The position numbers and the translations under genes were made by a program. This document shows positions 1 to 6,653 of a DNA stretch of 7,339 nucleotides, piece after piece; the stretch's first letter is position 1, and every line of letters starts with the position of its first letter. Source of the stretch: an uncultured Rubrobacteraceae bacterium (lineage in GTDB: Bacteria; Actinomycetota; Rubrobacteria; Rubrobacterales; Rubrobacteraceae); assembly GCA_902805985.1 (NCBI GenBank), contig CADCUW010000573.1, positions 2,960 to 10,298 on the forward strand. The letters run 5' to 3'. The notes beneath the pieces were generated by a model. It ran no database searches and had not been told where the DNA came from. It worked only from the letters and a program-made list of their open reading frames with translations.

Positions 1-3000
1 GCGACGTAGGCGAGGCCGACGATCACGCCCAGGGTAGTCCACGGCACCGTGTACTGGATGCCGGCGAACTGCTCGGCGAAGGAGTCGACGATCCCGACCG
101 AGAGCGCCGCGCCCAGCGCCACCCCGAGCCCGATGCCGAGCAGGGCCACGAACGAGGACTCTATGAGAAACGCGAGCCGCACCTGCCCCCGCTGGAAGCC
201 CAGGGCCCTGAGCATCCCGATCTGCTGCCGCCGCTCGACGACGGAGCGGGCCGCGATGACGCCCAGAGCCGCGATGCCGACGAGGAGCCCGAGCCCCATG
301 AAGCCTATGAGCAGGTTGTTGAAGAGCTCCTGGGAGGCTGAGCCGTCCCGGATCTCCTGCTCGACGGCCACGGCCTGCAGCCCGTTCTGCGCGAAGGCCT
401 TCTCGAGGTCCTTCGTCACGGCCCCCGCGTCCGCCCCGTCCGCCAGCCTGAACTGGTAGCTCTGGGCCGGCACGGGCGAGCCGGCGAGGTCGTCGATGGT
501 CGCAGCCGAGGTCATCACGCTCGGCGCGAAGAACGCCGAGTCCTCCAGCACGCCTATGACGCGCAGGTCTCGCGTCCGGCCTGTCTCCGGGTCCTCGGCC
601 GTTATGTACAGGTCGTCCGGCAGCGCAGGGTCGTCCCCGTAGAAGCCGGAGAGCTCTATGGAAGACTGACCGCCGTCGAAGGCGAAGTTCTCCCTGGTGG
701 GCGCGAGGTCGGCTGAGATGACCGCCGTGTTGGGCTCCTCCCGGAGCGCCGTCCACACCTCGTCGCTCGTGCCGTACTCTGCGACGGTGGTCTTGAAGCC
801 GTAGCCGACGTTCTCCGTGTATCCACCGTCCACGCCCTGCACGAAGAGGGTGTCGGCCTTGCGGCCGGTGTCCCTCTGCTTGGCCTCGACGGGGAGCCCG
901 GTAAAGGTCCCGACGGCGGTGATGTCGTCCTCATTCACGCCTTCAGCGTCCTTCAGCGCCTCGTTCATGTCCTCTATGGGGACCGCGTAGCCGGCGTCGG
1001 CGCGGACGTCGAAGCCGCCGGAGAGGCGGTCGGTGTCGGAGAAGATCGAGCCGAAGGCCGCCGTTATAAAGCTCATGGTGACGATGGTGAAGACGACGAG
1101 GGAGAACATGGCGAGGGTCATGCCGGTGCGAAAGCGGCTCTGCATCGGGTAGGAGACGGCGGCGCGAAGAACGGGTGGCATACCCCTTATCCAGCCGAAA
1201 GTGGCGACTATGGCGCCGAGGAGCAAGTCGGAGTTGTGGATCACGATCCACACCCCCGCGAGCACGATCATCACCCCGGAGATAAAGAACAGGTCTATCC
1301 CCTCGGTCATCCCTTCGGGGGCGAACGAGACGGGCAACAGCCAGAGCCCGAGCAACAGCACCCCGGCTGCGGTGAAGGCGATCCGCTCGGGCAGGCGCAA
1401 TATTCTCGCTATGAGCGCCGCGCCCACGATGAGGAGCGAGAGCCCGAGCATGTAAAGCCCCATCTGCTCCGCCTGAAGGCCCTGAACGGTGAGCAACGCG
1501 CCGGCGACCGGGGTGGCGAGCGCGAGCAAGACCCCTCTCGCCGAGCGGCCCTTCCTGTCCGGCTCGGGGATGTCGCGGATGGCGCGGACGACGTTCAGGC
1601 GGCTCACGCGCCAGGAGGAGATCAGGACGACGGCGAAGGTGAGTACCATGCCGAGGCAGAAGGCTATGACGACGTTCTCGGGGCTCGTAGCGAAGCGGAT
1701 GTCGAAGCCCTGGCCGGCGAAGGCCTCGCCGAGCACGCGCACCATCAGCCAGCCGACCCCGACGCCGAGCACGCTGCCTATGGCGCTCGCGATCACGGCG
1801 TACATCGCCCCCTCGAAGGCGAACATGCGCATCAGGTGCCCCCGCCGCATCCCGACGGCCCGCGCGATGCCGAGCTCGTGCTTGCGTTCGGCGGCGAGCA
1901 TGACGAAGATCAAGAAGATCAAGAGCACCCCGGCGGCCACCGAGAACTGCCCGAAGAGCAGGAAGATGCTCGTGAAGGTCTCCCCGCCCTCGTCGGCCTG
2001 ATCTATGGCTTCTCTCTTGACGGGCTCGGCGGCGAGGTCGTTCTCCCGCAAGACCGGACCGAGAGCCTCTACCGTGCCGCTCGTGCCGGCGCCGCCCTCG
2101 ACGGCAGGGCCCTCGTGGGTTACGAGGACGGAGTTGATCCTACCCTCCTCTCCCACCAGCTCCTGCAACCTCTCAAGCGGCATGACCATGGACGCGGAGG
2201 TGGACGGGTTCGCCCCACCCTCGTAGACGCCGGCCACCGTCAGCTCCGACGGCTCCGGCGCGGCGGGGGCGGCGGCTTCCTCGACCCTGTCGCCACCACC
2301 GGCGGCGCGGGCCGCTGCAGCGAGGCCGGCGTTAGCGCCCGCGTTGGCGCCAGGGCTCCGGGGCGAGCCGGGGTCGGCCTCCGGCTGCGGGGCGAGGGTG
2401 GCGCGGACAACGTCCCCCTCGCCGACGTCGAGGCCATCGGCGGCGTCGGCGCTCAGGTACACCTCGTCCGTGCCGAGGTCGCCGACGCTCAAGGTCTGGC
2501 CCGGGGCGGTCGTGAGGCGGTCGAAGCCCTGCATGGAGCCTTCGTCGATGCCGAGCACGCTGACGGCTGGCTCGCTGAGCTCCGTGCCTTTAGCGGTGAC
2601 GGGGACGGTCTCGGTGGCGAGCGGGGCGACGCCGGCGATGCGTTCGCTGCCAGAGAGACCGTCGCGGACGTCCGCGGCGACCCCCTCGTCGAAGTAGCGG
2701 GCGCGCTCGGCGGTCGTCTCGCCGAAGGGGTTTCCGGCCGAAGAGCTCTGGCCCTTGGCCTGCACCTGCACGTCCACCTGGCCGAGGTTCTCCAGGGATT
2801 GCAGGCGCAGGGAGTTTGTCAGGGTGTCGCCGGTGGTGAAGGAGGCGGAGAAGAGCATGGTCGCGAGCATCAGGCCTAGGATAACGAGCCCTGTCTGGGC
2901 ACGCCTCCGCGGCAGGTTGCGGGCGGCCATCCTGAAGGAGACGCGGTTGCGGAGGGCGCTCGCGACGGTAAGGAGGAGGCCAACGCCGAAGACGGCGAGG

Positions 3001-3047
3001 AGGACCCACATGAGCCGCGTCGTCGGGACGCCGAAGAGCTGCTCCAT
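1..3047 (-). CDS. ABC transporter permease, double FtsX/MacB-type (C-terminus cut by window edge)
   Basis: I translated the minus strand from the ATG at 3047 and found no stop down to base 1, so about 1015 residues are visible and the C-terminus is missing. Layout: a membrane segment at about residues 12-30; a basic stretch (RNLPRRRAQT) leading into a second at 50-69; a first extracytoplasmic (MacB_PCD-like) domain to about 350; a first FtsX domain at about 356-495 with loop motif ERKHELGIARAVG at residue 387; about four extra hydrophobic segments at 505-605; another at about 640-662; a second extracytoplasmic domain; and a second FtsX domain from about 910 with matching motif ERRQQIGMLRALG at 938. 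This is the fused LolC/LolE-like or MacB-like 'mechanotransmission' architecture. The partner ATPase gene ends one base upstream (TAG, G, ATG), and GGGAGG lies about 10 bases before the start. The substrate cannot be read from the sequence. Residues 216-268 hold an unusual Ala/Gly/Pro-rich insertion. Confidence 0.93.
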   Translation of the reverse strand, partial: MEQLFGVPTTRLMWVLLAVFGVGLLLTVASALRNRVSFRMAARNLPRRRAQTGLVILGLMLATMLFSASFTTGDTLTNSLRLQSLENLGQVDVQVQAKGQSSSAGNPFGETTAERARYFDEGVAADVRDGLSGSERIAGVAPLATETVPVTAKGTELSEPAVSVLGIDEGSMQGFDRLTTAPGQTLSVGDLGTDEVYLSADAADGLDVGEGDVVRATLAPQPEADPGSPRSPGANAGANAGLAAAARAAGGGDRVEEAAAPAAPEPSELTVAGVYEGGANPSTSASMVMPLERLQELVGEEGRINSVLVTHEGPAVEGGAGTSGTVEALGPVLRENDLAAEPVKREAIDQADEGGETFTSIFLLFGQFSVAAGVLLIFLIFVMLAAERKHELGIARAVGMRRGHLMRMFAFEGAMYAVIASAIGSVLGVGVGWLMVRVLGEAFAGQGFDIRFATSPENVVIAFCLGMVLTFAVVLISSWRVSRLNVVRAIRDIPEPDRKGRSARGVLLALATPVAGALLTVQGLQAEQMGLYMLGLSLLIVGAALIARILRLPERIAFTAAGVLLLGLWLLPVSFAPEGMTEGIDLFFISGVMIVLAGVWIVIHNSDLLLGAIVATFGWIRGMPPVLRAAVSYPMQSRFRTGMTLAMFSLVVFTIVTMSFITAAFGSIFSDTDRLSGGFDVRADAGYAVPIEDMNEALKDAEGVNEDDITAVGTFTGLPVEAKQRDTGRKADTLFVQGVDGGYTENVGYGFKTTVAEYGTSDEVWTALREEPNTAVISADLAPTRENFAFDGGQSSIELSGFYGDDPALPDDLYITAEDPETGRTRDLRVIGVLEDSAFFAPSVMTSAATIDDLAGSPVPAQSYQFRLADGADAGAVTKDLEKAFAQNGLQAVAVEQEIRDGSASQELFNNLLIGFMGLGLLVGIAALGVIAARSVVERRQQIGMLRALGFQRGQVRLAFLIESSFVALLGIGLGVALGAALSVGIVDSFAEQFAGIQYTVPWTTLGVIVGLAYV

Positions 3048-3048
3048 C

Positions 3049-3804
3049 CTACTCGCCCCTCCCGTTCGGCTCGTCGCTCGTGATGTTGCCGTCGCGCATC
3101 AGGATCGTGCGGTGGGCGCGGGCGGCCACCGCGGCGTCGTGGGTGACGAGTACGAAGGTCTGGCGCTGCTCCCCGTTCAGCCGGACCAACAGGTCCATGA
3201 TGCCCTTGCTAGTCTCCGAGTCCAGCGCCCCGGTCGGCTCGTCGGCCCAGACGATTGAGGGGTTGTTGACGAGGGAGCGGGCGACGGTCACGCGCTGCTG
3301 CTGGCCGCCGCTCATCTCGTTCGGGCGCTTGCTCGCCTGCTCGGGCAGGCCGACCATCTCAAGGGCGTCCAGCGCCCACTGGCGGGCCTTCTTCGGTTTC
3401 TTGCCCGCGACCAGCAGGGGAAGCTCCACGTTCTCTATCGCGGAGAGGACCGGGATCAGGTTGTAGGACTGGAAGATGAACCCCATCTTCTCCGCCCGAA
3501 AGCGCGTCCGTCTCTTGTCGGACATTCCCCCGATGGACTCGCCGTCCACCAGGACCTCGCCGTCGGAGAGGTCGTCGAGGCCGGAGAGGACGTTCAGAAG
3601 CGTCGTCTTGCCGCAGCCCGACGGCCCCATGATGGCGACCATCTCCCCGCGCCGGATGCCGAGGTCAACCCCGCGCAGCGCGCGCACCCGCAGGCCGCCG
3701 GCCTCGTAGACCTTCTGCACGCCGGCGGCTTCGATCATCAAGTCCCTGCCGTCTACCACGGAATCTCCTCGCCCTTCGGCTTCCGTCTTCTCTCCTGCGA
3801 TCAT
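3049..3804 (-). CDS. ABC transporter ATP-binding protein (LolD/MacB/FtsE-like)
   Basis: A 251-aa cytoplasmic ATPase that energises the adjacent FtsX-type permease. All motifs are intact and in order: Walker [10 protein letters not shown] (residues 60-68), Q-loop [10 protein letters not shown] with Q112, signature SGGQQQR (165-171), Walker B IVWADE (184-189) followed by the PTGALD D-loop, and the switch histidine in VTHD (H222). The ADEPTGALD and QSYNLIP forms are typical of the LolD/MacB branch rather than of importers. The first 22 residues before [13 protein letters not shown] are polar and lie outside the conserved fold. The chosen ATG is supported by GGAGGAG six bases upstream. The gene is first in a two-gene operon, its stop sits one base before the permease start, and it is divergent from the HipA-like kinase. 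Family and role are secure; the substrate is unknown. Confidence 0.96.
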   Translation of the reverse strand: MIAGEKTEAEGRGDSVVDGRDLMIEAAGVQKVYEAGGLRVRALRGVDLGIRRGEMVAIMGPSGCGKTTLLNVLSGLDDLSDGEVLVDGESIGGMSDKRRTRFRAEKMGFIFQSYNLIPVLSAIENVELPLLVAGKKPKKARQWALDALEMVGLPEQASKRPNEMSGGQQQRVTVARSLVNNPSIVWADEPTGALDSETSKGIMDLLVRLNGEQRQTFVLVTHDAAVAARAHRTILMRDGNITSDEPNGRGE

Positions 3805-3810
3805 CGCGCT

Positions 3811-3817
3811 CTCCTCC
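3811..3817 (-). promoter_or_regulatory. Strong ribosome binding site of the ABC ATPase gene
   Basis: On the minus strand GGAGGAG lies six bases before the ATG at 3804. This fixes that start over the in-frame ATG 22 codons downstream, which has no comparable site. Confidence 0.8.
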
Positions 3818-3858
3818 GACGCACCTACACTACGCCCAAGACCCTAAGCCGGTTTCCA

Positions 3859-3875
3859 GGGACGCGCATCGTCCC
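3859..3875. repeat. Inverted repeat / hairpin in the divergent intergenic region
   Basis: GGGACG and CGTCCC form a perfect 6-bp inverted repeat around a 5-base loop (CGCAT). Two more C-G pairs are possible beyond a bulged A. It lies about 55 bp upstream of the ATPase start and about 100 bp upstream of the kinase start, so it could be an operator or a hairpin in the 5' leader. No run of T follows on either strand, so a terminator role is unlikely. Confidence 0.4.
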
Positions 3876-3972
3876 GGAGGCTGAATCCGGCTACGCCCGC
3901 AGGTCTATGTTCCGGTCCGGGATCCAACGTCTTGGCGCTGGGGGGCGCGTGATGCGAGAATAACGCCACTTC

Positions 3973-4770
3973 ATGCTCCGCACTGTGACCGCAACGAGGT
4001 ACGTCACGCCCCTGCGCGAGGGGGGCTCGTTGCCGGCGATCGTCGAGGCGGACGACCTCGGGACCTACGTGCTCAAGTTCCGCGGCGCCGGGCAGGGGCG
4101 CAAGGCGCTCATCGCGGAGCTTATCGCGGGCGGGATCGGGCGCGTTTTGGGCCTCGCGGTGCCGGAGATAGTCCTCGTCGACGTCCACCCCGACCTCGGC
4201 CGGGCCGAGCCCGACCCCGAGATTCAGGACCTCCTCCGCGCTAGTCGCGGCCTGAACATCGCCCTCGACTACCTCCCCGGCTCTTTGGGCTTCGACCCGC
4301 TCGTGGGGCCGCCGGACGGTGATCTGGCCTCCCGAATCCTGTGGTTCGACGCGCTCGTTCAGAACGTGGATAGGACGCCCCGCAACACGAACCTGCTCGT
4401 CTGGCACGGGAGGCTCTGGCTCATAGACCACGGCGCCTCCCTGTACTTCCACCACAACTGGCCCGGCCGGAACGGGCCAGCACTCGAGGCCGTTGCCCAG
4501 AGGCCCTTCGCCGCGGCCCGCGACCACGTCCTGCTGCCCTTCGCGGATAGGACCCCGGAGGCCGACGCTGACCTCGCCCCCCGCCTCACGGCCGAGGTTC
4601 TGGGGGAGATAGTAGGCTCGATCCCCGACGAGTGGCTCGCGGCCGAACCCGGTTTCGACGACCCAAAAGGGGTCCGCGACGCCTACGTCTCCTACCTCGC
4701 CTCCCGCCTGCGGGAGCCCCGCGTCTGGGCGCACGCGCTCGAAGAGGTCAGGAGGGAGTGGCTTGCCTAG
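3973..4770 (+). CDS. HipA-like Ser/Thr kinase (short form, no HipA N-terminal domain)
   Basis: A 265-aa protein with the kinase core of the HipA family, whose members phosphorylate proteins (E. coli HipA targets glutamyl-tRNA synthetase). Visible residues: the beta-strand lysine in YVLKF (K35); the helix glutamate in IAELIAG (E49); WFDALVQNVDR with D126 and the probable catalytic D133; the metal-ligand asparagines in TPRNTN (N138, N140); and LIDHG with D152 as the DFG-like metal-binding aspartate. It is much shorter than E. coli HipA (about 440 aa) because the N-terminal beta-barrel domain is absent. An in-frame TAA at 3961-3963 makes the ATG at 3973 the first usable start; only a weak GAGAA lies upstream, so translation may be inefficient. 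The last 8 bases overlap the DUF3037 gene. No HTH antitoxin gene is adjacent. The kinase assignment is firm; a toxin role is unproven. Confidence 0.88.
   Translation: MLRTVTATRYVTPLREGGSLPAIVEADDLGTYVLKFRGAGQGRKALIAELIAGGIGRVLGLAVPEIVLVDVHPDLGRAEPDPEIQDLLRASRGLNIALDYLPGSLGFDPLVGPPDGDLASRILWFDALVQNVDRTPRNTNLLVWHGRLWLIDHGASLYFHHNWPGRNGPALEAVAQRPFAAARDHVLLPFADRTPEADADLAPRLTAEVLGEIVGSIPDEWLAAEPGFDDPKGVRDAYVSYLASRLREPRVWAHALEEVRREWLA
4751..4758 (+). promoter_or_regulatory. Ribosome binding site deciding the TTG start of the DUF3037 gene
   Basis: GGAGGGAG sits inside the 3' end of the kinase gene, ending 4 bases before a TTG at 4763. There is no in-frame ATG or GTG nearby, and the protein from this TTG (MPSPFEYALLRVVP) begins where DUF3037 proteins normally begin. 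Confidence 0.7.
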
Positions 4771-5149
4771 CCCCTTCGAGTACGCCCTGCTGCGCGTCGT
4801 CCCGAGGGTCGAGCGGGGCGAGTTCGTCAACGCGGGGGTCGTCCTCTACTGCCAGGAGAAGCGGTTTCTGGAAGCCGCCATAGACCTCGACCCCGAGCGG
4901 CTGCGCGCGCTCGACCCGCGGCTCGACCCCGAGGCCGTGCGGGCGCACCTGGAGGCCGCGCATCGCGTCTGCGCCGGCGGCCCCGGGGCCGGGCCTATCG
5001 GCCTCCTGCCCCCCGTCCAGCGGTTCGGGTGGCTCGTGGCGCCGCGGAGCACGATCGTCCAACCCGGTCCCGTCCACACGGGCCTCGCAGAAGATCCACG
5101 AGGGGCCCTGGACCACCTCCTGAAGACCATGGTCAGCCCACCGGAGTAG
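4763..5149 (+). CDS. DUF3037 family protein, partner of the HipA-like kinase
   Basis: A 128-aa soluble protein with no signal peptide or membrane segment. The N-terminus FEYALLRVVPRVERGEFVN followed by AGVVLYC matches the conserved core of DUF3037 (family pattern Y-x-x-x-R-x-V-P ... GEF-x-N-x-G-V-V-L). A segment rich in L, D, P and R (residues 36-68) and a conserved-looking RFGWLVAPRSTIVQPG block follow. The gene starts with TTG, overlaps the kinase stop by 8 bases and has GGAGGGAG upstream, which points to translational coupling and matched amounts of the two proteins. DUF3037 genes commonly lie beside HipA-family kinase genes; the biochemical role is not known to me. It may bind or regulate the kinase, or be its substrate (inference). 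It converges on the hydrolase gene with an 11-bp gap and no clear terminator. Confidence 0.85.
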   Translation: MPSPFEYALLRVVPRVERGEFVNAGVVLYCQEKRFLEAAIDLDPERLRALDPRLDPEAVRAHLEAAHRVCAGGPGAGPIGLLPPVQRFGWLVAPRSTIVQPGPVHTGLAEDPRGALDHLLKTMVSPPE

Positions 5150-5160
5150 CCGCCGGGCTC

Positions 5161-6033
5161 TTAAAGATACCCCAGGAACGCGGTGGTGCGGTCGTTGATC
5201 CTGGCAAAAGCCTCCCTCGACGGGACGTGACGGCTGCCGGGGAGGATCTCGGTTTCGAGGTTGGGGATGATCTCCCCGGCACGAGGGATCACTCTCTCGG
5301 CGGGGAAGAACAGGTCGTTCTCGGCGGCGAAGAGCAGCGTGGGTGATTCGTAACCGGCGAGCTCCTCGCCGGTGGCGGCCCGGGGAAGTTCCCTGTCCAG
5401 CCTCACGTGCCTGTAGACGAGGCCGAGCTGGCGGACGTACGGCTCTTCGAGATCCGTCAGGATCGGGCGCGCGGCGCGGAGCAGACGCTTCTGGTTCGGG
5501 GACGCGCGGTAGAGGAGGGCGGGCAGGGCCGTTTCCTTGATCATCGGCCAGATCGGGCCAAGGGCGATGCCGGCCGGCGAGACGAGCACGGCTTTGTCGA
5601 TTCGTTCCGGCGCGAGGCCGGCCAACCTCAAGATGAGGCCGGCCCCGTAGGAGATCCCGACGAGCGGCACCCGTCCGGGGCCGAGGCCGTCGAGCACGTC
5701 AACGAGCCAGCGCGCGTGACCGTCTCCTTTGGCGGAGGGGCGGGTCTGGGCGCTGCGGCCCGGCTGGCCGATGATGTCCGGAGCGTGGATACGGAACGTT
5801 TCCGCAAGCGGCAGGAACCACGAGAGGCACATCGGGTTCAGGAAGTTGCCGCCGGGGAGTACGACCAGGGGAGGAGCGTCTTCCGGGCCGGCCAGGATCA
5901 CGTGCGTCTCCCCGAGGCTCGTAACGATCAGGCGCGTCTCACATTCGGGCCCGAGCCGAGCCAGCGCCTCCTCGTAGAGAGCCGCGAGCTCGGTCTCGCC
6001 CCCGGGGCTGCGGTAGATGGAGGGCCCGCCCAT
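5161..6033 (-). CDS. Alpha/beta-fold hydrolase (carboxylesterase-like)
   Basis: A 290-aa cytoplasmic serine hydrolase. The nucleophile elbow is GISYGAG with S128; the probable acid is D240 in LLFAAENDLFFP; the histidine is H269 in PGSRHVPSREAF. The GGN at 61-63 after LVVLP is the oxyanion-hole strand, and APDIIGQPGRSA is the usual loop after the next strand. The opening (YRSPGGETELAALYEEALARL, then TSLGETHVILAGPEDAPPLVVLP) resembles the Bacillus carboxylesterase-NP type of alpha/beta hydrolases. The reaction is presumably ester or similar bond hydrolysis; the substrate is unknown. The ATG at 6033 gives a family-typical N-terminus but has no good Shine-Dalgarno, only a GC-rich hairpin and CTGATCCC in front. 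It lies 32 bp after the LURP-one gene and probably belongs to that operon. The fold is certain, the substrate is not. Confidence 0.9.
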   Translation of the reverse strand: MGGPSIYRSPGGETELAALYEEALARLGPECETRLIVTSLGETHVILAGPEDAPPLVVLPGGNFLNPMCLSWFLPLAETFRIHAPDIIGQPGRSAQTRPSAKGDGHARWLVDVLDGLGPGRVPLVGISYGAGLILRLAGLAPERIDKAVLVSPAGIALGPIWPMIKETALPALLYRASPNQKRLLRAARPILTDLEEPYVRQLGLVYRHVRLDRELPRAATGEELAGYESPTLLFAAENDLFFPAERVIPRAGEIIPNLETEILPGSRHVPSREAFARINDRTTAFLGYL

Positions 6034-6047
6034 GGGATCAGGCCGAA

Positions 6048-6062
6048 GACGCCGCCGGCGTC
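6048..6062 (-). repeat. GC-rich hairpin in the leader of the hydrolase gene
   Basis: GACGCC and GGCGTC form a perfect 6-bp stem with a 3-base loop, between the stop of the LURP-one gene and the ATG of the hydrolase gene. There is no T run after it, so it is not a classical terminator. It may attenuate read-through, stabilise the mRNA end or affect initiation, or be chance in GC-rich DNA. Confidence 0.35.
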
Positions 6063-6065
6063 TCC

Positions 6066-6653
6066 CTACCCGCGGTCCCTCTCAAGAAGGATCATCATGA
6101 TAACGCCCGCGAGGATCAGATCCTCCTCCTCTTCGGAGAAGTCCTTGAGCTTCTCGAGCCGGAAGCTGCTCTCAAAGACGGACCTCTGCTTCGCCACGCG
6201 CAGGGCCGGCCCGCCGCGCAGGTCCACGATGTAGGCCGGATTGAAGAAGAGGCCGCCCAGAGCGTCGCCGAACGGTATCGCCTCCATAAGGCCGTCGAGC
6301 ACCTTGACCCAGGGGTTCTCCTCGCGGATGGACCCGATGCCGCTGCCGGAGGCGTTCGTGAGCGCGTAGGTGCTCTTCCAGAGGGAGCGCATCCCCTCCT
6401 GGCGGACGGCTCCTATCCGCGCTCCGTCGGGGAGGTTCACGGCGTAGCTCGCGCCGAAGTCGAGCATCCTGTCGGCCTTTATGCGGAAGAGGAGCTTCCT
6501 CTGGTCCTCGTCCGCGTAGACGCCGACGTCCTCCTTGAGCCTGAACTTCTTCTTGCGGACGTAGGCGACGAGGCCTCCGCCCGCGTCGGTCACCCGGACC
6601 CTGGTGCCGATGGTCGCTATCTTGAACCTCAGGTCGAGCGGATAGTTCATCAC
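6066..6653 (-). CDS. LURP-one-related protein (Tubby-C/scramblase-like fold)
   Basis: A 195-aa protein. The run of short beta-strands (YPLDLRFKIATIGTRVRVTD, then VAYVRKKKFRLKEDVGVYAD, then KLLFRIKADRMLDFGASYAV) is characteristic of the LURP-one-related/DUF567 family, related to Tubby C-terminal domains and phospholipid scramblases: a 12-strand barrel around one hydrophobic helix. Here the C-terminal LILAGVIMMILLERDRG would be that buried helix, after the acidic KDFSEEEED. An alternative is peripheral membrane attachment. The function in bacteria is not established; lipid binding is a family-based guess. The start is GTG at 6653 or ATG at 6650 (adjacent GTGATG), both served by GGAGGCGGAG upstream. 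With GTG it overlaps the preceding gene by 4 bases (GTGA), implying coupling. It is the middle gene of a probable three-gene unit. Confidence 0.85.
   Translation of the reverse strand: MMNYPLDLRFKIATIGTRVRVTDAGGGLVAYVRKKKFRLKEDVGVYADEDQRKLLFRIKADRMLDFGASYAVNLPDGARIGAVRQEGMRSLWKSTYALTNASGSGIGSIREENPWVKVLDGLMEAIPFGDALGGLFFNPAYIVDLRGGPALRVAKQRSVFESSFRLEKLKDFSEEEEDLILAGVIMMILLERDRG

Larger units (their letters stand above)
3805..3972. other. Divergent intergenic region between the ABC operon and the HipA-like kinase
   Basis: This 168-bp stretch must hold the control signals for both divergent units. I see an inverted repeat at 3859-3875 and only weak promoter resemblance: on the plus strand TATGTT at 3906-3911 without a convincing -35, and on the minus strand TAGTGT just upstream of the ATPase ribosome site, also without a good -35. 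An in-frame TAA at 3961-3963 sets the upstream limit of the kinase gene. The minus-strand reading frame that crosses this region is the antisense shadow of the kinase gene. Confidence 0.6.

Noticed and set aside
49..459. A 136-codon plus-strand open frame
   Set aside because: Antisense to the second FtsX domain of the permease; a Ser/Arg/Pro-rich shadow.
1236..2879. A 547-codon open frame on the plus strand
   Set aside because: It is antisense to the permease, whose minus-strand frame is unbroken across the region and carries clear FtsX motifs. The plus-strand product is a low-complexity run of G, E, H, D and A with no domain, as expected for an antisense shadow in high-GC DNA.
3906..3911. 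TATGTT as a -10 box for the kinase gene
   Set aside because: It matches 4 of 6 bases but has no acceptable -35 at 16-18 bp, so it is mentioned only as a weak resemblance.
3844..4830. A 328-codon open frame on the minus strand
   Set aside because: It lies opposite the HipA-like kinase, which has recognisable active-site residues. The minus-strand product shows no motif and would run through the divergent control region.
5135..5159. Possible terminator between the convergent DUF3037 and hydrolase genes
   Set aside because: AGCCC/GGGCT can pair, but only as a short stem that includes the DUF3037 stop region, with a bulge if extended and no T run on either strand. Not convincing.
5407..6234. 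A 275-codon open frame on the plus strand
   Set aside because: Antisense to the alpha/beta hydrolase and the end of the LURP-one gene; composition is charged low-complexity, with no family resemblance.
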